DNA of 64,000 bases, from assembly GCA_030386875.1 (NCBI GenBank), contig CM059568.1, positions 30,312,120 to 30,376,119 on the forward strand, written 5' to 3'. This document shows positions 11,958-21,969 of the stretch, piece by piece. Origin of the DNA: Morinoia aosen (lineage: Eukaryota > Arthropoda > Malacostraca > Amphipoda > Talitridae). Within the stretch, counting starts at the first letter, position 1, and each line of letters begins with the position of its first letter. Under the pieces are notes generated by a model, which was given only the letters and a program-made list of their open reading frames with translations, did not search any database and had not been told where the DNA came from. Both the position numbers and the translations under genes were made by a program.

Positions 11958-13056
11958 AATGGTGGCCGCCATCTTGGAGCCGATGTGAACAAGATTGCGG
12001 TCGTCATCTTAATGGGTGGGTTAGAAGCATTATTCATAATTTTCACTAGAAGAACTGTGGCTCCCTCTCATGACCCAACCTCTTTACGTTTGTAATAGGG
12101 GATTAGCTTCCATTATTAATTAAAGTCCGTTTTGCGCGCTCGCTTCCTTTGGCGCGCGAAAGCCAACTTCAAAGTTGAATAATTCAAAAATAGCGCATCA
12201 GTGCGCAGAATGTCATTCTTGTAAAATGTTCTTAAATGGGTTTCTTTAGTGATTGTTTGGAATAAAATTATTAATGGTAAATGTTGAGGACTTGACCATA
12301 ATTGATTTTTGAATTTTCGATGCCTGAATATTGTTAATGAGATCAAAAGAAACAAGTTTTTTTCAATGAACTTTCCGTTGGAGATGAATTTTATAAAAGT
12401 TATAGCGGTAAATGAGTTACCAGAACTCTAGTGTTTGAGGCGGGAATAAATAAATAAGGGAAGCATCAACCTATTGCAAACGTAAAGAGGTTGGGTCGTG
12501 AGGAGTAGCCACAGTTCTTTTAGTGAAAATTATAAATCAATTGAAATTCTACTACGCATAAACATAGTTAATGAGATAACGAGTTATATTGTTGATGCAA
12601 AAGACTTAATTTGAATGTTCCCAGATACGTCGAACCCACACTATACAGTGTCAAAAAATGAGGACGTGGCTGGTGCCTCATCCACATTCGTAGTGAGGAA
12701 TCGAAACCTCATAGTTGAAGAGGAAAAGGAAAACACAGAGCAGAAAAACACAGAAGGAGGAAATGCAGAGCAGGTGGAAAATACAGACAAATAACTACTG
12801 ATCTGCTCACCCACACCAATACCTCAATTCAACATGGGAAAATGAAACACTCAGTTAATGGTACATTATTGATTACTTTATTTCAAGTTAGCTAATGAAC
12901 ACGTGATTAGCATGAGACATTCTCGGCAAGCAAAGAAATTTGCGACACACAATGTTAAGGGCTCCGTCTAGTCGAAAATCCAAAATCCATCATATAATTT
13001 TTTTATTGCTCTATTTGATTGAGAAAGTCCTAAACTTCATTCCTGCAAAGCGGCAG

Positions 13057-13790
13057 AACGATCCGTCTCACCAAAGTAGGTCAAATGGGGGTTTGAAAGG
13101 AGGGTGGAGGGTAGCTCGCCAGCTCGTGCAGATATGCCACGTCAGCTCAGCTGGTTGGTTCTGAGTGTCGGTTTGTTCATAATTAGGTATGCATCTATCT
13201 GCTTGCAAGTCAAGACTTTTGAGATTTGGCATGTTGAATTCTCGGTACCTCTACCCCTCCCTCCCTCGGGAGTAAGAAAGAGGGTGGGGGGAAGCTCGCC
13301 CGGCCAGCTAGCCCAGATGTGCCACACGAGCTTGGCCGGTTGCCTCTGACTGTAGGTTTGTTTATAATTAGGTATGCATCTATCTGCTTGCAAGTCAAAA
13401 CTTTTGAGATTTGGCATGTTGAATTCTCGGTACCTCCACCCCTCCCTCCCTCGGGAGGAAGAAGGAGGGTGGGGGAAGCTTGCTCAGCATGCTAGTGCAC
13501 ATGTGCCAAATAAACTGAGTTAGTTGTTGCTGACGGACAGTTTGTTCATAATTAGATATGCATTTATCTGCTAGCAGATCAAAATTGTTGACATTTGGCA
13601 AGTTGAGTTCTCGGTACCTCCACCCCTTCCTCCATCGGGGGGAAAGAGGGTGATTGGTAGCTCGCCCGATCTGCTTGCGTAGATATGTCGCGTTTGCTGA
13701 TCTAGTTGTTGCAGACCCACCATTTATTCAGATTTAGATGGCTTTGTTTCGATAGCAGATCAAGATTTTTCTGGATTTGACGTTGATTGC
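13057..13790. repeat. 185-bp tandem repeat, about four units
   Basis: The landmark TCGGTACCT recurs at 13242, 13427 and 13611, giving a period of 184-185 bp, with a weaker fourth occurrence near 13790. Units share GGTATGCATCTATCTGCTTG and a CCCTCCCTCGGGA stretch and become more diverged to the right. It lies inside the TTAA element, and the open frames across it are artefacts of the repeat. Confidence 0.85.
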
Positions 13791-14074
13791 TTGGTACTAA
13801 TGTAGTGATATAAGCGTTTGGCTCTGCGTGGCGCTACCATATCCTATAAGAGGAGCCTACGAGGATGCCAAGGACGCCCCAGCTTATGCTCCTGGTGCGT
13901 TTTAGACATTTTTGGTAACACTTGTGGTACTGGTTCCTTCAAGGAACCACAATAACTTCCAAAAATGATATTCAAAACGTCAACACTACCAATTTCACCA
14001 AGAAATGTAGCTTGCAAACAAAAAAAAACCTGTCTCGGCACTAAAACGCGTTTTCTGAGCAACACAAATGTCAA

Positions 14075-14390
14075 TATTCAAGCTTCTTCTTCTCAAAAAG
14101 TTATTGTAGAGCAATAATTTTGGTATCATTAGATGCGCAAAGAGTTGCTGCATAAAGAGTCAGAGGATTATATTGAAATTAACAGAGGATTTTCAGTTAC
14201 AATAAAAAATCTACGGAAAAATGAATGACACTTTAAATTTTTTTTTTATATTCCATAACAAATAAATTATTGGGAGTTTCAATATAATCCTCTGACTCTT
14301 TATACAGCAGCTCTTTCTGCATTCAATGATACCTAAACCATTTCTCTACGATGACTACTTTTTGAGAAGAAGTGGCTTGAATATACCTCA
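14075..14390. repeat. Large imperfect hairpin
   Basis: A left arm at about 14075-14185 (CTTCTTCTCAAAAAGT ... AGAGTCAGAGGATTATATTG) is the inverted complement of a right arm at about 14275-14390, with a spacer near 90 bp. Arms of about 110 bp with modest divergence could fold into a stem. It lies in the right half of the TTAA element. Confidence 0.8.
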
Positions 14391-16225
14391 TTTTTTCATT
14401 CCATTTTTTTTGTTATCTCCGGAATTATGGCGAAAACGAAAAAAGTGCCCAATATAACCCTTATTCATTTTCTAAAATACATACGTACGCAAAATTTCAT
14501 AGATCTAGATACCATACAAAAAAGGGGACGGCCATTTTCTCGATTCTGACTAGACGGTTCCCTTAACGAAAGTTACTGGCGCGCGTACCTTGTAACGCCA
14601 ACACAACACACTAGCAAGAAACATATCCTACACAATCCTGGGCGATCGCAGCGAGCGTGGAAAACGAGAGTCACCTATGGCCTATTTTCCCATGGTTCCT
14701 CTTAACCATGCAGTTCCAAGCATGACGATGGAATAACCCCGAGTTCTTCCTAAACTTCTTGTGGCCTGCCAACTTCCCTTACAGTGTGAAGAGTTGGCGG
14801 TGGGCCATGACGCCTCAGCTGGGTGACCGCCATTTTTGTAAGGCTGCTCTGCAGCCCGGAGATGCTTAGCCCACATCGTTGAGAATTCCAAGCCGCTGAA
14901 TTCACCCAATCCCTCCTGGGAACAAGGAGCATCTTAAGTGACTAGTTTTGTTTAAGTCTTTATTCTCTGTGATACACCTATTTCAAATTGATTGAACTAA
15001 TTTCTACTCCCCTTTGATCTCAAAAACAATCATAAAATATTCATTTTCCCTCTGAGAATAATTGGATTATTTTACCCCGCTTTACATAACAAATCACAAA
15101 GCACTATGTTTCGGAATAAGTTACATGACAACCATCAAGCCTGCATTTCAATAATAAAAAACACGAATATATTTGATTTCCCTATGAGAAATAATCACAT
15201 CCTCTAACTTCTACCCAAATCTCAAGTGAAACTCTAAACACTCCCTGTTTGAGAACATTCTAAAAGTGAAAACCCAAAGAACTAATGTTGCATTAAACTG
15301 CTGACATTACTCGATATTATGACTCCCTTCACTTTTCTAGCAGATAACAAAGAACAATATCTCACCTCCCCATTGAAGAACTCGTATCCCTACATCTTGT
15401 CTCGCACCAGGCCACAGCAAAATAGACCGGTTACCCTACTCCTTCCTTTATATATACCTTCCCTCGAACAAAGAATGCGCTCTTTGGGCTTTGCTATACC
15501 CGTGAAAACTGAAAGTGACGTAGCGTTTCGCGATTGGCTAACCCTCAAGCGTCACCTCCCTATACTGACGTGTCCCTTACCTCACAATATTGCTACGCAT
15601 ATATCTCTAAAATAAACCCAGAAACCCCTGATTTCTTACTCATATGAAATTCAATTTTTAAGCCACTCTTTTCTGTGCTATGTATTTAAGTTGCCCTCGT
15701 CTTATTCTGTATGCAATTTAGCGCACTAGCTTTTCAATCCAGCCTCTACCCCCTATACGTACTCCTCCTTGCTCCTGATGTACGTATGTACGTCACACCT
15801 TCCTATGCCTCTCGGTATGTTGCGCTGCGTCGACTCTGGAGCTGGTTGCCTGCCTATCCTCTCCACGTATCTATGTCGCAACAACAGGGGTTGAAGTCAC
15901 AGACGGACCTGCGGTCATCTCAAGGCTGCCAGTTAGGTCGAAGCAGCGGTGAGGGCTACATGTGTTTCGTATCATTCGACGTAATGGGTCGGTTACATCC
16001 TTACTTTATAATTTTTACTAAAAGAACTGTGGCTACCCCTCACGACCCTACCTCTTTACGTTTGTAATAGGGGGTTTGCTTCTCTTATTTATTTTTTCCC
16101 GCCTCAAACAGTGGAGTTATGGCAAAGTCGGCTTGGTTGGCGCGCAGCAACGCCTGTTTACTTTTACGTCGGACCGCGCGGTATATTTTTTTCCGCCTCA
16201 AACCTCGGAGTTCCAGTAACTCATT

Positions 16226-16769
16226 GGTAAATCTGAAGGATATGTCAGTTATCAATTTTCCACTTTTTGGTGCCTGAACCTAATTAATTGAATCAAAATA
16301 AACAAGTTTTCTCCTACGCACTTTCTGTTTCAAATGAGTATTTTACGATTTATAGCGGTAAGTTTAGTTTCGTCTTTGATGACGAATGCGCTCGAATAAA
16401 CTGCTACTCATCGATTTTCAAATTTTTGGTGCATGAATCATGGTAATCACATCAAAATAAACAACTTTTCTTCTATACACATTTTTCGTCAAGTGAGTAT
16501 TTAACAAGGTATAGCGGTAGGTTTGGTTTCGTCTTTGATGACGATCACGCTGGAAGCGGGTGCGCATTGCAGTGTTGCTGTCCGACGTGCTCCTTGAATT
16601 ACTTGCCGCTTCAAACACTGGAGTTGCAGTAAGTCATTTACCGCTATAACTAATAAAATACTCATTTGAGACGGAAAGTGCATAGAAGAAAACTTTTTTC
16701 AATCTAATTAACTATGCTAAGGCGTCAAAATTTACAAAATCGATAACTGACATATCCTTCAGATTTACC
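16226..16769. mobile_element. GGTAAATCTG-type inverted-repeat transposon (544 bp)
   Basis: The ends are GGTAAATCTGAAGGATATGT and its complement. The flanks TAACTCATT at 16217-16225 and 16770-16778 are identical, an apparent 9-bp duplication. The insertion is in the right arm of the surrounding GGTAAATG-type element, since the flanks rejoin as its arm sequence (CCAGTAACTCATTTATCGC). The interior has further inverted blocks around GTCTTTGATGACGA. It has no coding capacity. Confidence 0.8.
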
Positions 16770-17100
16770 TAACTCATTTATCGCTATAACTTGTAAAATA
16801 CTCATTTACGACGGAAAGTGCATTGAAGAAAACTTATAAATTTTGATCTCATTAACAATATTTAGGCATCCAATACTAGAAAATCAATTATGGTGAAGTC
16901 CTCAACATTTACTTTATTAATTTCCGTGATTGCATTACCCCTGACATTGACCACAAAAATTAACATACCGCTTTAACTTATAAAATTGTCATTTCTGACG
17001 GAAAGTGCATAGAAGAAAACTTGCTTATTTTGATCTAATTAACTATGTTTAGGCACAGAAAACTGGAAAATTGATAACTAGCAAATGCTTAACATCTACC

Positions 17101-17843
17101 AGCATTTCTAGTATTTCAGAGAGAGTCATTTTCCAGTTCTGGGGCATACATTTTTCTATGTATTGATTGGCAATTTAATGCTATTGACACTTGAACAGGT
17201 ATGGTATTTGTTGAGTCCAGTTGAAACGTCTTGGTAGCAAAGAGGGTTTGCACTTGTTCTATTGTGTTGCATTTGAAGTATAGGCCACCAGATTTGAGAT
17301 GTTATATGCTTTCTATTTTTCCTCAAAGACTATCAATGCAATTGGCTAACTTGAGTGGGTTGATTTGACCAAAAGTTTTAGTTGTTTCAAGGCAGCGTAC
17401 ATACACCATTTCAGTGTTATGCGAGTCTTCAAGAAGAGCAGAGTCCAAGAGGTTAACCTGAGCAGCTTTTGGTTGCATGGGTGTTCTGGAAATGGCATTT
17501 TCAATTTGAAAAGGCTTTGAGGTCAGCAGCTGAGCATTGGAGTTCTGTGTAAAGTCCTCCCCAGTAGCAATGGCACATGTAATATCTCCATGTAAGCCCT
17601 GTGTACTAATAATACCTGAGAGGTTAGAATTTACTGAGATAAGGCTTTCCCTGCTTCCACGGTTGCTGTTTTCCACCATGGACCGAGTTTCTGTTGCTAT
17701 GGCGTGTTCTAACATGCTTAGAAGTGGCATAAGGAATTTTTTGCGCTTTAGGACATTGTCTTCAGGAGCTGAAGATGGGGAGTGCTAGCGCAAGTTTTTC
17801 CCACTGGCTTTACCATTTCCAGGTTGACTAGCTGCACAAGACA
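17101..17843 (-). pseudogene. LINE-C ORF1, 5' part
   Basis: From an ATG near 17843 (MSCAASQPGNGKASGK) the frame hits a TAG about 20 codons in and then goes on from 17788 through MPLLSMLEHAIATET to QINPLKLANCIDSL at 17323. The last motif matches KINPFHMAKSIDKL in LINE-C2 ORF1, which identifies it as an I-type gag-like protein. The zinc knuckle part is not seen and probably lies in the damaged region beside the nested transposons. Confidence 0.65.
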
Positions 17844-18042
17844 TGGAATCTTTTTGCTGGGAGGCTATGTAGCGACCAGGCTTGTTAGAATCTCTGCCCA
17901 TTCAGGCTCAGCAGATAGTTATAAATAGTTTGACGGGGTGAAATATAGAAGAATTTTAGAATTAGTTTTCTTTTTACAAAGCACACTGTCACCAGACTCA
18001 CAATACCTAGTCTCCAGTAAACTCTTCCAATATATATCCAAT

Positions 18043-20427
18043 CTTGAACTTGAACTTGAGAGCCGACAGCGTCGGGGCCTTTGTAACGGCCTATAATTCC
18101 CTCCACAATTTTCACACAAAGAGTTCAGCGCCTACTACCAGACTTGTCCACTAAACTACTCAGGATCTACCAATCCCTGTCACAAGCTGCCATTGGATGG
18201 CATCACTGGGATAGCCAGTGTGTCAAAACACCATCCCCAGGCATATTGGGTCATTACTGACCACTCTACCTGACTGGCTGATTCCAGTCATTGTCTCTTA
18301 CTCCAGGCACGCACAAGAAACATTTTCATAGCTTCAATGATACTCAAATTACACTCCTGATCCAATCCAGCCAGACAGCTCATACCGCAATCATCTTCAG
18401 CACATCTGGCATACCATTCATTCTCTCCATACTGCTCAAGCACCACATTCATGAAACTTTCTCTCTCTTGCTCATACTTACTACATTCCAGCACAAAATG
18501 CTCAATTGTTTCCTCCACTCCATTAATACACTGCCGACATAATCTGTTATTATTCTCATTCCACCTCCATGTACGTCTGTTCACACTCAATGACTTACAT
18601 CTCACAGCAAACAAGAGTTGACTTCCAAAACTACCATCATAGAACATCTCAAACTTAGGTGCTTCTTTTTTCATATACCAGTCAAGTGTAGTCTTGCGCA
18701 TCATGCTAAGCCTCCACTTATTCAATCCATACTCTTTTATTTGCCTCTCAATCTCTTTCTTCCACCTCTTGCAGTCCCACTCAGGCCCTACACCTCCAGG
18801 ATTTATTAAACTCCAGTCATCCACAGGTCTCCCAATTCTAACATGAATAACCTTTTGCATACTAAGCTTCCTTGCATGCCCCCAACACACTTTCTTCCAA
18901 TAGCTTACACTCAGATTCCATTCAAAATTTGCTTTACCCATCTGCTATTCTGCATTCTTTCAATTCTCACCTTATAATTCAGCACTGCTTTCATCATTCT
19001 TTCTGAAAATAGGCTCCACCCAAGGTCACCTCTAATGGCTTCTGTAGCTGTCCATTTCGGAGCACCCAATGCTAACCATCCTACCTTATTTTGTATTACA
19101 TCCAGCTTTTCAAGATCACTTCCATTCCAGGCAAGAGCACTCATACCATACATGACACTAGGTACAGCAACATACTTCCACATTCCTCTCACACATTCAT
19201 ACTTTTTTGCTCTGTATCTGGCCACACTACTTAATCGTCCACTCCACTGCATAGCTTTTGCCACTTTCTCACCCTTAGTTCTAGTGCATCCATCTTCACT
19301 TATCATACAACCTAGATATTTGTATTCTTTTGTTCTATCTATTCTGATTTCTCCAATATTCCACAGTCTGTCTCTATCAGTCTCATCACTATTTATAACC
19401 ATAAACCTTGCTTTTGTCGGCACTGAAGTTCATCTTGAATTCTGTACTATATCCATTCACAATGTAAAGCATCTTTTGCAGTTCATGTCCACATTCACTA
19501 ACCACAACCACATCATCAGCATACAACAAACAGCTCAGTCTCTCATTACCAACTTTCAGTCCGAAGCCACTCCTTCTCAGTCGAACTGCTAATTTTTAAA
19601 TTCTTCTGTGTACAATCCAAACAACAGGGGAGACAGAGTACAGCCCTGTCTCACTCCTCTAACACTCCTCACTTGCCCCGTTTCCAAATTTCCTAACCTG
19701 TATATAGCGCTTGTGTTCTCATACTGACTTTGTACAATTTTTACTATTTTTCTGCTAAACCCAACTTTTCTCAAAACTTCAAAGAGCCTAACCCGATCCA
19801 CTCTGTCATACGCTTTTTCAATATCCAGGAATGCTAAATACACCTTATCATCCTTCCTCATTCGCTCAATTATTTCACTCACTACAAGCAGATTATCTTC
19901 CCCACGTCTATCTTGCCTAAAACCATTCTGTTCTTCACCTAGGACTCCTAATTCCTCAACTAAATTTTTCATTCTCTCATTCAAAATACCACAAAATATC
20001 TTACATACAGTGTCACCCAGTGCAATTGGTCTGAAATTTTTAAGTTCTTTCATACTCTTATGTCCACTCTTATGCAACAGAACTACATTAAACTTGTTCC
20101 AGTCAGCCGGTACTCTTTCACTCTTCCATATCTCATCAAATAAACATTCCAACACACTGACTACACTCTCCCCTCCACATTCATAGAACTCATATGAGAT
20201 CTTATCAGGGCCACATGCCTTTCCATTTTTCACTTTCTTCAAAAAACTTACTATCTCTTCACAAGTGATTTCGTCTTCCATTTGCAATTCACCTTCATCA
20301 ATCAGAAAATTTATGGGTGCATCATCTGTAACCTGCTCATTCATTCCACCAATGTCCTCCCAGTATTCTTCAACTGCTTTCACCATTTGCCTCCTATCTT
20401 GCACACTGCAACCATTAACTACTAATT
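18043..20427 (-). mobile_element. LINE-A copy 2, 5'-truncated
   Basis: A minus-strand LINE-A copy runs from its CTTGAA-repeat tail at 18043 to an abrupt 5' truncation near 20427. It keeps the 3' UTR and the reverse transcriptase and C-terminal part of ORF2. No target duplication was identified. It aligns along its whole length with the near-complete copy at 31337-36600 with only moderate divergence. Confidence 0.85.
18288..20404 (-). pseudogene. LINE-A copy 2 ORF2 remnant (reverse transcriptase)
   Basis: Open segments at 20404-19589, 19423-18911 and 18941-18288 cover the reverse transcriptase and C-terminus: KNFRPIALGDTVCKIF, NGFRQDRRGEDNL, FLDIEKAYDRVDR, RGVRQGCTLSPLLFGLYTEE, and a YADDVVV motif in the broken part between 19589 and 19423. 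The C-terminal knuckle CRQCINGVEETIEHFVLEC follows, and the ORF ends in FLVRAWSKRQ. Two frameshifts make it non-functional. Confidence 0.85.
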
Positions 20428-21786
20428 AAGGCCACCATCCCAGGCCCTTGCCAGATGCTCTCGATTCCATGCTCATTTTGCATGTTTTTGTTGTAAAAGG
20501 ACCCTTAGGTGGTAGACTATTCGTTCCTAAAATTTTATGGCGCTACGGAAAATAATTTCCCCCCCCCCCGGGGGGGGTAAGGCGACCAAACTTATTCAAT
20601 TTTTCCGATTTTGACCCCACATAAAAAGAGAACAAATAGGAAATGGAGAAAAAGCTTAATGTGAGTTTGTTAAAGTGTTCCAAGGATTCTAAAACTGTCT
20701 TTGCATTTGTTCTAGCATCAAAACTGAAGGAGGAGTTACATTTTGAAATATCAATATAATTGAAAAGCACCCAAAATTTTAAATTTTTTCCCGAATTTGA
20801 CCCCATATAAAAAGAGAACAAATAGGAAATGGAAAAAAAGCTCAATGTGAGTTTGTTAGAAATGTTCCAAGGATTCTAAAACTGTCTTTGCTTTTGTTCT
20901 AGCATCAAAACTGAAGGAGGAGTCCCATTTTGAAATATCAATATTAGTGAAATATCAATACCTAAAAACCAATAAGTCAAATTTTTGCAAAATCTAAGGC
21001 CTGAATCAAAAAAATGAATAGAATCAATTGTGTTGATTTTCAAAGGTTACATATCATAGTCAAATTTTATAAGAATCAGACTGAAAATAAAAAAAATCAT
21101 TTTGTTGAAAAAAAATAATTTTTTTTTTTTTTTTAAATCATAATTAACACTTCGAATATGAAGTTATGTATGAAAATTATCAAAATAAAAATTAAAACTG
21201 CATTCAATTACATCAATTGTTCATTATATTACACTTCAACACAAAATTTTATTTTTTGCTTATACCCAACACTTTGAATTTTCAACATTCATCCTGGGAC
21301 TAGTTCTCGAGTTTTGATGCTAGAACAAATCCAAAGACAGTTTTAGAATCCTTGAAGCATTCCTAACAAATGCTCGTTCGGTTTTTTCAAATTTGAATTC
21401 TTTGAAAAAATATATAGCTCTAAACCCAAAAAAAAGTTGCTGATTTTTGAAATTTTAAAAATTTTTGAAAAAATAGAAAAAATTTGAATTTGAAAAAACT
21501 GAACGAGCGTTTGTTAGAAATGTTCCAAGGGTTCTAAAACTGTCTTTGTTTTTGTTCTAGCATCAAAACTGAAGGAGGAGTTACAATCTGAAATTTCAAT
21601 AAAAATATACCAAAAACACATTTTTTGTCAAAAAAAAAAGTAAGGCCTAAATCGAAAAAAAGACAGGAGTAAAAAAGGTTTACTTTTACAAAATACATAT
21701 ACTGGCCAACTTTCAAACGAATCGGACTAAAAAAGTTGAAAAAGTGGGATGGTTTCCTTAATCTGCCAGCAGTCTAATTCCAATGT
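20428..21786. repeat. AT-rich block of diverged direct and inverted repeats
   Basis: No gene. A unit of about 186 bp (TTGACCCCA landmark at 20611 and 20797, followed by AAAAGAGAACAAATAGG and a CATCAAAACTGAAGGAGGAG box) occurs twice in tandem. Parts recur at 21484-21600, and an inverted copy lies at about 21309-21403, so 21309-21573 can fold into a hairpin with arms near 90 bp. A poly-C/poly-G run is at 20561-20577. The type of element behind it is unknown. Confidence 0.7.
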
Positions 21787-21969
21787 ACATTCTTCTTCTT
21801 CTTCAGGGGGGATCCAGGAGTATCTTGAAAGTCGATGGATTTCTTCAGCAGAAGTCCGTGCAACCTGACAGCTTGTAGAGGTACTTGAGAGCAAAAACAG
21901 CTCCGAAGAGCAGAGAAATCAGGTTCACTTCAAATGTTAAATCTCACATGCATAAATCACTCAAGGAGA

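Larger units (their letters stand above)
12959..14562. mobile_element. TTAA-flanked DNA transposon, non-autonomous
   Basis: This 1604-bp element is flanked by TTAA at 12955-12958 and 14563-14566. Its ends pair as GGGCTCCGTCTAGTC on the left and, reverse-complemented, GGGAACCGTCTAGTC on the right. TTAA duplication is typical of piggyBac and Kolobok superfamilies. No transposase is encoded. It contains a 185-bp tandem repeat and a large hairpin, listed separately. Confidence 0.78.
12470..16071. mobile_element. CCTATTAC core element, long version
   Basis: The inverted ends are CCTATTGCAAACGTAAAGAG on the left and CTTTACGTTTGTAATAGG on the right, followed inward by roughly 60-70 bp of complementary arm (GGTTGGGTCGTGAGG, CCACAGTTCTTTTAGTGA). 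The interior is longer than in other copies (3.6 kb against about 360 bp) and contains the TTAA element. A stretch at 12649-12792 is open and Glu/Asn-rich (for example VEEEKENTEQKNTEGG) and ends in TAA; it could be the tail of a decayed gene, but I do not recognise it. The rest of the interior (14567-15880) shows no recognisable protein. Confidence 0.6.
12276..16913. mobile_element. GGTAAATG-type inverted-repeat transposon (4.6 kb, nested content)
   Basis: The left end is GGTAAATGTTGAGGACTTGA and the right end its complement with a final C-to-T change. Target duplications TTATTAAT flank it at 12268-12275 and 16914-16921. The target was itself an element: the flanks rejoin as the right arm of a GGTCAATG-type element. 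Its long arms (about 190 bp) contain the phrase TTATAGCGGTAAATGAGTTACC. It holds three nested elements: the CCTATTAC core at 12470-16071, the TTAA element at 12959-14562 and the GGTAAATCTG element at 16226-16769. Confidence 0.8.
11958..17100. mobile_element. Nest of inverted-repeat transposons inside LINE-C ORF1
   Basis: About 5.1 kb of nested elements separates the halves of LINE-C ORF1. The outermost right end is at 17100 (inward GGTAGATGTTAAGC), a GGTCAATG-type right end is at 16952, a GGTAAATG-type element occupies 12276-16913 between 8-bp repeats, and further elements sit inside that. The left ends of the two outermost elements were not found; the sequence from 11958 (GCCGCCATCTTGGA, GATTGCGGTCGTCA) matches the interior of the GGTCAATATT element at 28341-28715. 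Confidence 0.7.
7422..17880 (-). mobile_element. LINE-C: decayed I-type LINE, split by nested transposons
   Basis: A minus-strand LINE with ORF1 (17843 down to 17101, continuing at 11957-11433) and ORF2 (11381-7516) carrying endonuclease, reverse transcriptase and RNase H in that order. The order and the presence of RNase H place it in the I group (I/R1/Jockey-type). Every domain contains frameshifts or stops. About 5.1 kb of nested transposons (11958-17100) separates the two halves of ORF1. The 3' end lies near 7422, against the 5' truncation of LINE-A copy 1. Confidence 0.8.

Noticed and set aside
13104-13601. Repeated open frames on both strands
   Set aside because: They follow the 185-bp tandem repeat and share the same repeat-derived peptide.
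14682-14932. Small frames on the minus strand (MGEFSGLEFSTMWAKH)
   Set aside because: No recognisable domain, two frames overlap, and the segment lies inside a transposon.
12276-16913. hAT membership of the palindromic elements
   Set aside because: The 8-bp duplication fits, but the terminal bases do not match hAT ends and no transposase is available.
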